From Erythrobacter aureus (GTDB taxonomy: Bacteria > Pseudomonadota > Alphaproteobacteria > Sphingomonadales > Sphingomonadaceae), in NCBI RefSeq assembly GCF_003355455.1, contig NZ_CP031357.1:1528501-1592500 (forward strand): a DNA stretch of 64,000 nt, given 5' to 3'. Below the pieces are notes generated by a model that saw only the letters and a list, made by a program, of their open reading frames with translations, was not told the DNA's origin and ran no database searches. Of the stretch, positions 8,873-18,114 are shown in pieces. Within the stretch, counting starts at the first letter, position 1, and each line of letters opens with the position of its first letter. Position numbers and translations under genes: made by a program.

Positions 8873-9226
8873 CTATTGCTGTCCGTACATGAAGCGTTCC
8901 TCGGCGATCTTGCCGTCCTTCACGGTGTAGAGACCGACTTCCTTCATTTGGCTGCGTTCGCCGTCGATGGTCACGTCCATCTCGTAATTTACCGCGAACT
9001 GGTCGCCGAAGACATAGGGGCCATCGGTGTTGCTCGAATGGACCTCGGCATTCTCGTTCCACCAGGCATGTTTCTGCAACAATTGCTCGCGTCCCTCGAC
9101 GCGCGACATGGGGCCGTCATTGGGTTCGAGGCTGACGATATCATCGGCCCAATAGGCCTGGTAATCGTCGGCCCGTTCTTCCGCGACAGCCTGGGTGAAG
9201 TCTTTCGCCATCTGGTCGATTGCCAT
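8873..9226 (-). CDS. NTF2-like/SnoaL-fold protein
   Basis: The 117 residues fit the cone-shaped NTF2-like fold: MAKDFTQAVAEERADDYQAYWADDIVSLEP, then EGREQLLQKHAWW, a strand-rich middle with FAVNYEMDVTI, and a C-terminal VGLYTVKDGKIAEERFMY. Members act as small-ligand enzymes or binding domains, and the substrate here is unknown. The start at 9226 (MAIDQMAKD) is preferred to a longer frame because GGAATG lies just upstream and homologue-like sequence begins here. Confidence 0.75.
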   Translation of the reverse strand: MAIDQMAKDFTQAVAEERADDYQAYWADDIVSLEPNDGPMSRVEGREQLLQKHAWWNENAEVHSSNTDGPYVFGDQFAVNYEMDVTIDGERSQMKEVGLYTVKDGKIAEERFMYGQQ

Positions 9227-9290
9227 CTCGCATTCCTTTCGGTGCCCGTCCGCGAGCGAGAGTATCACACATGCTCCGAGTCGGCGTCGA

Positions 9291-9860
9291 CTAATCGAGG
9301 CTGTCGGAAACGCGTCGCCGTAGCTCGGGCAAGACCTCGTCCGCAAACCACGGGTGCTTGCGCATCCAGATGGCGGAGCGCCAGGCGGGATGGGGCAGGG
9401 GGAGGTAGCGCGGTAGAAAATCGCGGAAGGCGTGAACGCGATCGGTCATCGAAAGCTTGCTTGCGTTCGGCAGGTAATGCGCCTGTGCATAAGTGCCGAC
9501 GAGCAGCGTCAGCCGCTCTTCGGGCAGTTGCTCCAACACGCGGCCATGCCATTGCGGCGCGCATTCGGGGCGGGGCGGCTTGTCGCCGCCGCTGGCCTTA
9601 CCGGGATAGCAGAAGCCCATCGGCACCAGCGCGACACGAGCCGGATCGTACATCTGCTCCTTGGTAAGCCCGGTCCATTCGCGAAGGCGATCGCCGCTGG
9701 CATCATCCCACGGAATACCGCTTTCATGGACCTTCGATCCCGGAGCCTGGCCGATGATGAGCAGCCGCGCGGTGGATGAGAAACTCGCTACCGGCCGCAC
9801 GCCATGCGGCAGGTGCTTGGCGCAGGTTCGGCAGGCCGCAATCTCGGCCTGCAGAGTCAT
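9291..9860 (-). CDS. Uracil-DNA glycosylase family protein
   Basis: The 189 residues contain the family motif 1 region LLIIGQAPGSKVHESG near 33-48, a CRTC pair near residue 10, FCYPGK, and a C-terminal PLPHPAWR resembling the HPS/HPA loop that closes the uracil pocket. It probably removes uracil or a related base from DNA, but the active-site residues differ enough from classical Ung that the substrate is uncertain. Its ATG overlaps the stop of uup by 4 bases (ATGA), so the two are translationally coupled. A long overlapping open frame reaching 12068 is a shadow of uup. Confidence 0.82.
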   Translation of the reverse strand: MTLQAEIAACRTCAKHLPHGVRPVASFSSTARLLIIGQAPGSKVHESGIPWDDASGDRLREWTGLTKEQMYDPARVALVPMGFCYPGKASGGDKPPRPECAPQWHGRVLEQLPEERLTLLVGTYAQAHYLPNASKLSMTDRVHAFRDFLPRYLPLPHPAWRSAIWMRKHPWFADEVLPELRRRVSDSLD

Positions 9861-11662
9861 GCCTCCACTTGCTCGGCGAGTTCCAGCCAGCGCTCCTCGG
9901 CCGCATCTTTCTCGGCGCGCGCGTTCTCCAGGCCCTTGGAGATATTGGCGAATTTCTGCGGGTCGGCGCTGTAGAGATCGGGGTCGGAGAGGATCGCCTC
10001 GCCCTTTGCGATCGCCACTTCGAGTTCCTCTATCCGCGCGGGCAGCAGCTCGTAATCGCGCTGGTCCTTGTAGGAGAGCTTGCTCGACTTGGGTGCCGGG
10101 GATGGGGCTGGTGTCGGCTTGCTGGCCTGCTTGGCGGCCTTCGCCTTGGTTGGGACGGGCTGGCGGCGCTTGCGTTCCCAGTCCTCGTAACCACCCGCGA
10201 CCACATCGACCTTGCCCGTGCCGTCGAGGCCGAGCGTGATGGTCACGGTGCGGTCGAGGAAGTCGCGGTCGTGGCTGACGATCAGCACGGTGCCCTCGTA
10301 ATCGGCGATGACCTCTTGCAGGAGGTCGAGCGTCTCGAGGTCGAGATCGTTGGTCGGCTCGTCGAGCACTAGGAGGTTCGAAGCCTTGGCGAACTCGCGG
10401 GCGAGCAGCAATCGCGAGCGTTCGCCGCCTGACAGCACCGCGACCTTCATGTCGACGATCTTTGGGTCGAACAGAAAGTCCTTGAGATAGGCCTGCACAT
10501 GCTTGCGGTTGCCCCGCACGTCGATCCAGTCGCCGCCTTCTGCCAGCACCTGCCGCACGGTCTTGTCCGCCGTGAGAAGCTGGCGTTGCTGGTCGATCAT
10601 CACGCCCGTCAGCGTCTTGGCGATTTCCACCGAGCCGCTGTCTGGTGCCAGTTCGCCGGTGAGCATTTTGAGCAGCGTCGTCTTGCCCGCACCGTTCGCG
10701 CCGACAATGCCGATCCGGTCGCCGCGTTGAATACGCAGGCTGAATGGCTTGACGATCGTGCGGTCGCCGTAAGCTTTGGTAATGTCCTGCGCGACGATCA
10801 CCGATTTGGACTTGAAGTCTTCCTCGGTCGCCAGCTTGAGCTTGGCGGTGCCGCCAGCGGAGATCATCGATGCCCGTTGGGCGCGCATCTGCCAGAGCTT
10901 TTCGAGCCGCCCCTGATTGCGCTTGCGCCGCGCGGTCACGCCGCGTTCGAGCCAGTGCGCTTCCAGCTTCAGCTTCGCGTCCAGCTTCTCCGCCGCGCGT
11001 GCTTCCTCGGCATAGACCTGCTCTTCCCAGGCCTCGTAGCCGCCGAATCCCACTTCCTTGCGCCGCAGATTCCCGCGGTCGAGCCACAGCGTTGTCCGCG
11101 TGAGGCGCTTGAGAAAAGTGCGGTCGTGGCTGATGACGAGGAAGGCGCCGCGATAGCGCTCGAGCCACCCTTCCAGCCAATCGATCGCGCCGAGGTCGAG
11201 ATGGTTGGTGGGTTCGTCCATCAGCAGCAGGTCGGGGTCCTGCGCCAGCGCGCGGGCGATCGCGGCGCGGCGTTTCTCGCCGCCGCTCGCGCCCTTGGTC
11301 TCGCGGCTCATATCGATGCCGAGCTGCCCGGCGATTGCCTCGACTTCGTGTTCCTGCGGCGCGTGTTCGCCCGCCAGCGCCCAGTCCATCAGCGTGGCAT
11401 GGCGGGACAGGTCGGGGTCCTGTTCGAGCAGGACGATGCGCATCGCGGGCTTGGTCTTGCGTGTTCCGGAATCGGTTTCGATCACCCCGTCGATCATACG
11501 GAACAATGTGGTTTTTCCGACGCCATTGCGGCCGATCAGCGCGATCCGGTCGCGTGGGCCGATATGGAGGTCGAGCGGATCGCGATCCGGCCCGCCGAAC
11601 AGCCATTTGCCGCCCTGTTGCAGGGCCATGCCTTCGAGGCTGAGAATGGGAGGCTGTGCCAT
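9857..11662 (-). CDS. uup: ABC-F ATPase, Uup type
   Basis: This soluble protein has two ABC domains and no membrane segment. The first has Walker A GRNGVGKTT (44-52), signature SGGEKRR and Walker B LLLMDEPTNHLDL. The second has GANGAGKTT, SGGERSR and LLVLDEPTNDLDL. The C-terminal stretch after about 515 is Pro/Lys rich and then coiled-coil, typical of Uup. ABC-F proteins act on the ribosome or, for Uup, are also linked to transposon excision and replication restart. At 601 residues it is complete. It is cotranscribed with the glycosylase-family gene. Confidence 0.92.
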   Translation of the reverse strand: MAQPPILSLEGMALQQGGKWLFGGPDRDPLDLHIGPRDRIALIGRNGVGKTTLFRMIDGVIETDSGTRKTKPAMRIVLLEQDPDLSRHATLMDWALAGEHAPQEHEVEAIAGQLGIDMSRETKGASGGEKRRAAIARALAQDPDLLLMDEPTNHLDLGAIDWLEGWLERYRGAFLVISHDRTFLKRLTRTTLWLDRGNLRRKEVGFGGYEAWEEQVYAEEARAAEKLDAKLKLEAHWLERGVTARRKRNQGRLEKLWQMRAQRASMISAGGTAKLKLATEEDFKSKSVIVAQDITKAYGDRTIVKPFSLRIQRGDRIGIVGANGAGKTTLLKMLTGELAPDSGSVEIAKTLTGVMIDQQRQLLTADKTVRQVLAEGGDWIDVRGNRKHVQAYLKDFLFDPKIVDMKVAVLSGGERSRLLLAREFAKASNLLVLDEPTNDLDLETLDLLQEVIADYEGTVLIVSHDRDFLDRTVTITLGLDGTGKVDVVAGGYEDWERKRRQPVPTKAKAAKQASKPTPAPSPAPKSSKLSYKDQRDYELLPARIEELEVAIAKGEAILSDPDLYSADPQKFANISKGLENARAEKDAAEERWLELAEQVEA

Positions 11663-11704
11663 AGGCCGCGCGAGGTAGGCGCGCGCGGCCCCGGCTGCAA
11701 GCGT

Positions 11705-13264
11705 CTAGCGTTCGCCGTGCTGCTCCTCGACCATGCGGGCAACGTCGGCCAGCAGCGCGGGCGCGTCGTAGACGATGCCGTCCTTGATCGTCCAGCGCAC
11801 GCCGCCGACCTGTTCGATCGCGCCGGTCTCGTAATTGAGCCGCGTATGGCCGGTGCCGTAAAGCACCTTCAAGTTGGCCAGCGGGTTTTCGGGCACGATC
11901 ACGAGATCGGCGAGCTGGCCCACCGCGATCCGCCCCATCGGTGGTTCCTGCCCGCGCGGTTCGTAAATCTCGCGCGCGCCGTCGATCGTGGCGGCCCGGA
12001 TGACCGCGAGCGGGGAAAGCCCCGCCTCGCGCAGCATTTCGAGCTCGCCGATATAGGCGAAACCCCAAGTCTGGTAGATATAGCCGGGATCCGATCCCGC
12101 CGTGACGCGCCCGCCGCGATCATGGAAGTCCTTCGTCAGCTTGAACCATTTGGAATAGAAATTGCGCCAGGCGGTCTCGTCCTCGCTGGTCCAGTCCTTG
12201 TAATAGCTACCATGATTGGTCGCGCTGGGCGCGTAGAATTCCATCAAGGAAGGCAGGCTGTATTTCGCATGCCAGTCGCGGGTTTTGGCCGCCATGACAT
12301 CGCGGCTGGCAGAGTAGATATTGAACGTGGGGCTCAGCGTGACGCCGCTTTCGACGAGCGCATCGACATAGTCGTCCCATTTCTCGCTTCCCGGTTCGAC
12401 GGCCTGCGGGGCAAGCCGCGCCACCCAGCCGAAGCGCGCCTGTTCGTCGAAGTAATTGTAGTCTTCCGGGTAGTGGGGAAGACCCTCCTTCAGCAGACTT
12501 TCGAAATGCCCGTAAAAATGGGTTGCTCCGCCGAGGCCCAGTTCCACGGCCTTGCGGGCGTTCACTTCCGCCACGCCGGTCTGCGCGAGATGGGCAACCG
12601 TGCCCATCTGTTGTAGCTTCGCCTCATCGAGTGCGGCTTCGAGCACCGCTGGAGTGGCCGAATTGAAGAATTTGATGCCCCAATAGCCCTGCGCCTTGGC
12701 CCAGCGGACCCATTCACGCGCCTTGGCGGGGGTATCGGGATTTCCACCAGACCATTTGTCGCCAAAGACGGCGTAAGGGATCAGGCGCGGGGCAACGATG
12801 GTGTTGGCGGCGCTGCGGCGGGCATCGGATAAATCCGGTTTTCCGGGACCGAAGTAGAAGCTTACCCCGCGCACCGTGGTGACGCCATGAGCAAGCCAGA
12901 GTTTGTAGCCGTAGGAGGGTTGGGGCGCCTTGGCCGGATCGCCATTATGTCCGTGCGTGTCGACGAAGCCGGGCAGGACATACATGCCCTTGGCATCGAT
13001 AACGCGTTGGACTGTCCGGGCCTCGTCCTTCGGCGCGCCGCCAGGGTAGAGCGCGGCAATCCGGTTGCCTTCGACCAGGATATCGATCGGGCCGGCGGGC
13101 GGGGCGCCGGTTCCCTCGATCACGGTCGCGCCGCGGATCAGCAGTTTGTCGAAGGGGCCTTCGCCTTCCTGCGCCGAGCGGTCGGGCACGGATTCCATCT
13201 GCGCGGCGAGCGGTTGCGCACCCATTGCGGCCAGCGATGCGAATACGACTTTCCAGAATTTCAT
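11705..13264 (-). CDS. Secreted metal-dependent amidohydrolase
   Basis: The 519 residues begin with a signal peptide (MKFWKVVFASLAAMGAQPLAAQ). An amidohydrolase-superfamily TIM barrel follows, with the metal-binding VDTHGHNGD (His104, His106), a putative metal-bridging Lys in YWGIKFFNS, and C-terminal GRIAVGQLADLVIVPENPL from the beta-sandwich. The substrate is not evident; related exported members act on dipeptides, hydantoins or imidazolone-like compounds. The start at 13264 has GAGGGG upstream and gives the signal peptide; the open frame before it is not used. It is divergent from the SIMPL gene at 13391. Confidence 0.88.
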   Translation of the reverse strand: MKFWKVVFASLAAMGAQPLAAQMESVPDRSAQEGEGPFDKLLIRGATVIEGTGAPPAGPIDILVEGNRIAALYPGGAPKDEARTVQRVIDAKGMYVLPGFVDTHGHNGDPAKAPQPSYGYKLWLAHGVTTVRGVSFYFGPGKPDLSDARRSAANTIVAPRLIPYAVFGDKWSGGNPDTPAKAREWVRWAKAQGYWGIKFFNSATPAVLEAALDEAKLQQMGTVAHLAQTGVAEVNARKAVELGLGGATHFYGHFESLLKEGLPHYPEDYNYFDEQARFGWVARLAPQAVEPGSEKWDDYVDALVESGVTLSPTFNIYSASRDVMAAKTRDWHAKYSLPSLMEFYAPSATNHGSYYKDWTSEDETAWRNFYSKWFKLTKDFHDRGGRVTAGSDPGYIYQTWGFAYIGELEMLREAGLSPLAVIRAATIDGAREIYEPRGQEPPMGRIAVGQLADLVIVPENPLANLKVLYGTGHTRLNYETGAIEQVGGVRWTIKDGIVYDAPALLADVARMVEEQHGER

Positions 13265-13390
13265 CCGTTTCCCCTCTTTCGATCCAGGGGCTAGCGGCAT
13301 GTGCGTTTGGAGGAAAGCGGGAACACATCCGTTCAGCAAGCCGTAAAGCGGAAAGGCCGACAACCGGTTCGACCAGTGAGGAGCACCTTT

Positions 13391-14107
13391 ATGATCCGTT
13401 TCGCCATCCCTCTTCTTGCCGCCGCCGCCATGGCCCCGGGCGCTCAGGCCGCCGAAGTGCAGATTGCCAGCCAGGGGCCGGTCGTCGAGCTGACCGTCAA
13501 CGAGATCGTCCACCGTGCACCCGACGTCGCGCAGATCGGAGCGGGGGTATCGACGCGTGCGCCCACTGCGAAAGCGGCGGTGCAAATGAATGCTGAGGCA
13601 ATGGATAAGCTGATCGCGCAACTGCGCAAGCTCGGCATCGAACGCCGCGACATCCAGACTTCAAACTTCAACCTCAATCCAAATTACAATTACAACCGGG
13701 AGACGGGCGAGCAGACATTCGCTGGCTATAACGTCAACAATCAGGTGAACGTGAAACTGCGCGACCTGAAGCGCGCGGGCGAGGTTCTCGATGCGCTGGT
13801 CGGCGCGGGCGCGAACAATATCTATGGTCCCAATTTCATGCTCGAGGACGATGTCGAGGCCAAGGCCGAGGCGCGTCGGAGCGCGTTCAAGAGCGGGCGC
13901 ACCATGGCTGAAGACTATGCAAAGATGGCGGGATATTCCGGTGTGCGCCTGCTCGAGATTTCGGAGAGCTTCCAAAGTTATGGGCCGCGCCCGGAAGCAA
14001 TGGTCAAGATGGCGAGCGATGCCGGATCAGATCAGGCGACACCCATCGAGCCGGGCGAGGTGGGCACCGGTGTCACTATCACGGTCAAATACGAGATGAC
14101 CCGATAG
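13391..14107 (+). CDS. SIMPL-domain (DUF541) periplasmic protein
   Basis: The 238-residue protein has a signal peptide (MIRFAIPLLAAAAMAPGAQA) and then a SIMPL/DUF541 domain. Diagnostic stretches are VNEIVHRAPDVAQIGAGVSTRAPTA (read in two parts), KLGIERRDIQTSNFNLNP and a C-terminal VTITVKYEMTR. The family is associated with the envelope and, in E. coli YggE, with oxidative-stress protection; the mechanism is unknown. The start at 13391 follows a GAGGAGCACC site and gives the signal peptide. Confidence 0.88.
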   Translation: MIRFAIPLLAAAAMAPGAQAAEVQIASQGPVVELTVNEIVHRAPDVAQIGAGVSTRAPTAKAAVQMNAEAMDKLIAQLRKLGIERRDIQTSNFNLNPNYNYNRETGEQTFAGYNVNNQVNVKLRDLKRAGEVLDALVGAGANNIYGPNFMLEDDVEAKAEARRSAFKSGRTMAEDYAKMAGYSGVRLLEISESFQSYGPRPEAMVKMASDAGSDQATPIEPGEVGTGVTITVKYEMTR

Positions 14108-14174
14108 GCTGAATGCCGAGCGTCGTGGACATTCACACCTTGTTCAATGCGTCGGGCTTAGGCAGGTAGGCATC

Positions 14175-14480
14175 ATGAAACGCATTGCTACCTCCTTGTT
14201 GGCCTTCGGGCTGATCGCGGGTCCGATCATGGCCGAACCTGCTTTCGCGCAGCGTCGTTCCGAACAGGGCGAGGCGCGTCGCGAGATGAGTGCGGGCAAT
14301 ATCATGCAGTTGCGCGATATCGAGGCACGCATCCTGCCGACGATGCGGGGCGCGGAATATCTCGGCCCGGCTTACGACTCCACGGCGATGGCCTACCGGC
14401 TCAAGTTCTTGCGTGACGGACGGGTCATGTATGTCGATGTCGATGCACGCACCGGCAGGGTGCTGCGCCGCAGCCGCTGA
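14175..14480 (+). CDS. Small exported PepSY-like protein
   Basis: The 101-residue protein has a signal peptide (MKRIATSLLAFGLIAGPIMA, cleavage likely after AFA near residue 26). The mature domain, near 45-101, has the strand pattern AMAYRLKFLRDGRVMYVDVDARTG (quoted across a natural break), resembling PepSY. Such proteins often sit directly upstream of a PhoP/PhoQ-type pair, as here with 84 bases to the response regulator, and may modulate the kinase or a periplasmic protease. That role is inferred from context only. Confidence 0.75.
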   Translation: MKRIATSLLAFGLIAGPIMAEPAFAQRRSEQGEARREMSAGNIMQLRDIEARILPTMRGAEYLGPAYDSTAMAYRLKFLRDGRVMYVDVDARTGRVLRRSR

Positions 14481-14564
14481 ACCAGTGCGGCGAAACTGCG
14501 TTCAGGTTGACGCGTTCATCTACATGAACGAAACGCGGACCAAACTATCCGAGGACGGACATAT

Positions 14565-15242
14565 ATGCGTATCCTGATCGTCGAGGACGAGCCCACGCTC
14601 GGCCAGCAGCTCAAGTCGACGCTCGAACAGAACGGCTATGCGGTGGACCTGTCCACCGATGGCGAGGATGGTCACTTTCTCGGCAGTACCGAAGATTACG
14701 ACGCGGTCATTCTCGACCTGGGCTTGCCGGAAATCGACGGGCTGACCGTTCTGGGCATGTGGCGTAAGGAAGGGCGGAAATTCCCTGTCCTGGTGCTTAC
14801 CGCCCGCGATAGCTGGAGCGACAAGGTGGCCGGCCTAGACGCCGGCGCCGACGATTACCTCGCCAAGCCCTTCCAAACCGAAGAGCTGATCGCCCGCTTG
14901 CGTGCGCTGATCCGCCGGGCATCGGGTAACACGTCGAGCGAGCTTACCGCGGGCGACGTGCGTCTGGATACGCGCTCGGGCCGCGTTACGCTGAAGGGCG
15001 AGCCGGTCAAGCTGACCGCGCAGGAATACAAGCTGCTGAGCTATCTCATGCACCACAAGGGCAAGGTGGTCAGCCGAACCGAACTGATCGAGCACATTTA
15101 CGATCAGGATTTCGACCGCGATTCGAATACGATCGAGGTTTTCGTTACCCGCATCCGCAAGAAGCTGGGCGCGGAAGTGATCACGACGATCCGTGGACTT
15201 GGGTACAGCCTCGACGACCCCGCCGACCAGCCGCGCGCCTGA
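14565..15242 (+). CDS. OmpR/PhoP-family response regulator
   Basis: The 225 residues contain a receiver domain (1-115) with the acidic pair in VEDE, phosphoacceptor Asp51 in AVILDLGLPEIDG, and Lys in YLAKPF near 103. A C-terminal winged helix follows, with LTAQEYKLLSYLMHHKGKVV and the recognition helix in SNTIEVFVTRIRKKLG. It partners the kinase encoded immediately downstream, whose frame may overlap this one by up to 50 bases. The target genes are unknown; the upstream PepSY-like gene is a plausible member of the same regulon. Confidence 0.93.
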   Translation: MRILIVEDEPTLGQQLKSTLEQNGYAVDLSTDGEDGHFLGSTEDYDAVILDLGLPEIDGLTVLGMWRKEGRKFPVLVLTARDSWSDKVAGLDAGADDYLAKPFQTEELIARLRALIRRASGNTSSELTAGDVRLDTRSGRVTLKGEPVKLTAQEYKLLSYLMHHKGKVVSRTELIEHIYDQDFDRDSNTIEVFVTRIRKKLGAEVITTIRGLGYSLDDPADQPRA

Positions 15243-16671
15243 AGGAGCGTCTGGCGGGCGGTTGATCGGCGGGCTGGCCCCGCCATCGGGCGCTGCTGCC
15301 GAAAATTCGGCGACCATCGTCACGCCAAAGGCGAAACGCAGCCTCGCGCGGCGGATGATGGCGATTGCCGCGTTATGGATAGGCGTGTTGCTGCTGGCGG
15401 GTGGGTTTGCGCTCGATCGCACCCTGGTCCGACTGGTCGAGGACAATTTCGACGAGCAGCTCGAATATGTGCAGACGGCGCTGATTACCTCGGCGGAAAT
15501 AGACAGTTTCGGCGACGTCCAGCTTTACCGCTCGCTCGGCGACCAGCGTTTCCTCGAGCCCAATAGTGGTGTCTACTGGCAGATCACGGGGGAAGGGCAT
15601 CAACCCTTTCCGAGCCGCAGCCTGTGGGATCGCAGCCTGGAGGTCGAAGGGGGGTATGTCGATGACGAGCCCCATTTCTACGATTCCGATCAGTTCGAGG
15701 GCGAACCTCTGCGGATGGTCGAACGTACGGTGATCCTGCCCGACAGCGATACGCGCTGGACCTTCGCAGTGGCGTCGGCGCGCGACGAGCTCGACTTTCA
15801 GATCAGTCGTATTCGATCGATCCTGTTCTGGAGCTTTGCTGTCCTGGGCATCGGCCTGCTGGCGATGGCGATGCTGCAGAGCTGGTATGGTCTTTCGCCC
15901 CTGCGCCGCGTGCGTAATGCAATCCAGGCCATGCGCAATGAAGGGGCCAACCGCATTACCGAGCCGCTTCCGCTCGAAGTCGAACCCCTGGTCGACGAAA
16001 TCAACGCGCTGCTTGCCCATACCGAACAGCAGGCCGAAGAAGCGCGGATGCATGCCGGCAATCTTGCCCATGCACTCAAAACTCCACTCACCGTGCTCAC
16101 CAATGCTGCAACCGCGCGCGATCCGAAGCTTTCCGATCTCGTTTGCCGGGAAACCAAGACCATGCAGCGGCACGTTGAGCATCATCTGGCGCGTGCACGC
16201 GCGGTTGGCAGACGTGCTTCCGGACATTCGCGCGCCGAAGTCTGGCCGAGCGCTGAAAGCGTGCTGCGCGCGGTAACCCGCATTTACGAGAACACCCGCT
16301 TCGATCTCGATGGTAATCGTCAGGCTGTGGTTTCGATCGAGCGCCAGGATCTCGACGAAATTCTCGGTAATCTGATCGAGAATGCGGCGAAATACGGCGG
16401 GGGCAGTGTTTTCGTCACCATCGATGCCGATCGCGAGGCGCAAGACTGCATAATCTGGATCGAGGATGACGGTACAGGGATCCCGCAAAACGAACGGACG
16501 CGGATCTTCGATCGCGGCGCCCGGCTGGATACGGGCAAGCCCGGGACGGGGCTGGGCCTTGCCATCGTTCGCGATGTGGCCGAGATCTACGGCGGGTCGG
16601 TGGAGCTGGATACAAGCGAGGATTTGGGTGGCTTGCTGGTGAAGCTGACATTGCCAAGAAGTGCGCAGTAA
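15193..16671 (+). CDS. PhoQ-like sensor histidine kinase (start uncertain)
   Basis: The kinase has a first membrane helix near residues 55-73 of the longest frame, a periplasmic sensor region of about 130 residues rich in acidic residues, a second helix near 208-228, a HAMP-like linker, and phosphoacceptor His293 in LAHALKTPLT. The N box is EILGNLIENAAKYG, G1 IEDDGTGIP and G2 GKPGTGLGLAIV. The longest frame starts at GTG 15193 inside the regulator gene. TTG 15262, after GAAGGAG, or ATG 15355 are alternatives, the last removing 54 residues that look non-conserved. The acidic sensor face suggests cation or antimicrobial-peptide sensing, an inference from PhoQ. Confidence 0.88.
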   Translation: MDLGTASTTPPTSRAPEGASGGRLIGGLAPPSGAAAENSATIVTPKAKRSLARRMMAIAALWIGVLLLAGGFALDRTLVRLVEDNFDEQLEYVQTALITSAEIDSFGDVQLYRSLGDQRFLEPNSGVYWQITGEGHQPFPSRSLWDRSLEVEGGYVDDEPHFYDSDQFEGEPLRMVERTVILPDSDTRWTFAVASARDELDFQISRIRSILFWSFAVLGIGLLAMAMLQSWYGLSPLRRVRNAIQAMRNEGANRITEPLPLEVEPLVDEINALLAHTEQQAEEARMHAGNLAHALKTPLTVLTNAATARDPKLSDLVCRETKTMQRHVEHHLARARAVGRRASGHSRAEVWPSAESVLRAVTRIYENTRFDLDGNRQAVVSIERQDLDEILGNLIENAAKYGGGSVFVTIDADREAQDCIIWIEDDGTGIPQNERTRIFDRGARLDTGKPGTGLGLAIVRDVAEIYGGSVELDTSEDLGGLLVKLTLPRSAQ

Positions 16672-16715
16672 ACGGCTTGGCGCCGACCGAGTACGGTCGC
16701 TTCAGACGAAGCCCG

Positions 16716-17012
16716 TTAGCGAGTTGCAGCCTGTTCGTGGTGGCGGATAACCTCGTCGATGATGAAACGCAGGAATTTCTCGCTAAACTCGGGGTCGAGC
16801 TCGCTTTCCTCGGCAAGTCTGCGCAGCCGCGCGATCTGTTCCTGTTCGCGCGCAGGGTCGGCCGGGGGCAGGGTCACCTTTGCTTTATATTCGCCGACGG
16901 ACTGCGTAATCCGGAAGCGCTCGGCCAGCATGTGGATGAGCGCGGCATCGATATTGTCGATACTCTTGCGAAAACGGGCCAGGATCGGATCGGGCTGGGA
17001 CGATGTGGTCAT
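16716..17012 (-). CDS. Chorismate mutase, AroQ class
   Basis: The 98-residue all-helical protein matches the stand-alone AroQ-type chorismate mutase, which converts chorismate to prephenate on the way to Phe and Tyr. Conserved features are FRKSIDNIDAALIHMLAERF with its Arg11-equivalent and Asp, then VGEYKAK supplying the active-site Lys, and a C-terminal helix FLRFIIDEVIRHHE. It converges with the kinase gene at 16671 and diverges from the prenyl synthase at 17078. Confidence 0.93.
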   Translation of the reverse strand: MTTSSQPDPILARFRKSIDNIDAALIHMLAERFRITQSVGEYKAKVTLPPADPAREQEQIARLRRLAEESELDPEFSEKFLRFIIDEVIRHHEQAATR

Positions 17013-17077
17013 GCGATCAGGCTAACACCAAATCCCGGCTTGCCAAGAAAGCTTGGGCAGACCATGGCCAAGCCGAA

Positions 17078-18094
17078 ATGTCTGCCGACGTAATCCCCCT
17101 GAAGCGCAAGGAGCCGGAAGGCTCCATCGAACCCATGCTGGCGTTGACCGCGAATGGCATGAACCAGGTCAATCAGGTTATCCTCGACCGGATGCAGAGC
17201 GAGGTGCCGCTGATCCCGGCGCTGGCGGGTCATCTGATTTCGGGGGGCGGCAAGCGCCTGCGCCCCATGCTCACGCTCGCCGGGGCGGAACTGGTGGGTT
17301 ACAGCGGGGCGCGCCACCACAAGCTCGCCGCCGCCGTGGAGTTCATCCATACGGCAACGCTGCTTCACGACGATGTCGTCGACGGCAGCGATTTGCGGCG
17401 CGGCAAGGCGGCGGCCAATATCATCTACGGCAATCCCGCCACCGTGCTGGTGGGCGATTTCCTGTTCAGCCGCAGCTTCGAGCTGATGACCGAGGATGGC
17501 AGCCTCAAGGTCCTCAAAATTCTGTCGGGGGCCAGCGCGATCATCGCGGAAGGTGAGGTCGACCAGCTTACTGCTCAGCGCAAGATCGACACCAGCGAGG
17601 AGCGTTATCTTCATATCATCCGCGCCAAAACCGCTGCCTTGTTCGCCGCAGCCAGCCGGATTGCCGCCGTCGTAGCCGAATGCAGCGATGAAAAGGAGCG
17701 CGCGCTCGACGAATACGGCCGCAATCTCGGCGTCGCCTTCCAGTTGGTCGACGATGCGCTCGATTACGATTCCAACGCTGCCGCCATGGGCAAGGATCGT
17801 GGCGACGATTTTCGGGAAGGCAAGATGACGTTGCCGGTGATCCTCGCTTATGCGCGCGGCAGCGAGGAGGAGCGCGCCTTCTGGAAAGCCGCTATCGGTG
17901 GTTTCAAGACGAGCGACGAGGATCTCGATCACGCCATCGCGCTTATCGAGCGCCACAACGCCGTGGACGATACCAAGGCCCGTGCCCGCCATTTCGCGCA
18001 GCGGGCAATCGATGCGCTGTCGATCTTCCCCGACAGCAAGGCGCGCCAGGCGATGACCCAGGCCGCGCTGTTTGCGGTAGCGCGCGGGTACTGA
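17078..18094 (+). CDS. ispB: Long-chain polyprenyl diphosphate synthase
   Basis: This trans-prenyltransferase extends FPP with IPP to make the ubiquinone side chain (octaprenyl or decaprenyl; the exact length cannot be read from sequence). The 338 residues contain SGGGKRLRPML near 55-65, the first Asp-rich motif HDDVVDGSDLRRG (Asp98, Asp99, Asp102), and the second, QLVDDALDYDSN, near 218-229. The start at 17078 (MSADVIPLKRK) is used because upstream in-frame sequence overlaps the divergent chorismate mutase and is not conserved-looking. Confidence 0.92.
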   Translation: MSADVIPLKRKEPEGSIEPMLALTANGMNQVNQVILDRMQSEVPLIPALAGHLISGGGKRLRPMLTLAGAELVGYSGARHHKLAAAVEFIHTATLLHDDVVDGSDLRRGKAAANIIYGNPATVLVGDFLFSRSFELMTEDGSLKVLKILSGASAIIAEGEVDQLTAQRKIDTSEERYLHIIRAKTAALFAAASRIAAVVAECSDEKERALDEYGRNLGVAFQLVDDALDYDSNAAAMGKDRGDDFREGKMTLPVILAYARGSEEERAFWKAAIGGFKTSDEDLDHAIALIERHNAVDDTKARARHFAQRAIDALSIFPDSKARQAMTQAALFAVARGY

Positions 18095-18114
18095 TCCGTC
18101 TTAGGGCCGCAGGC

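Noticed and set aside
9861..12068. Minus-strand extension giving a 925-residue frame over uup
   Set aside because: It overlaps the clear ABC-F gene in another phase and is full of Arg/Ala/Pro; only the last 189 residues are a real protein, starting at 9860.
10499..12616. Plus-strand 705-residue frame opposite uup and the amidohydrolase
   Set aside because: It is a shadow on the opposite strand of two well-supported genes, has no recognisable domain, and arises from GC-rich codon bias.
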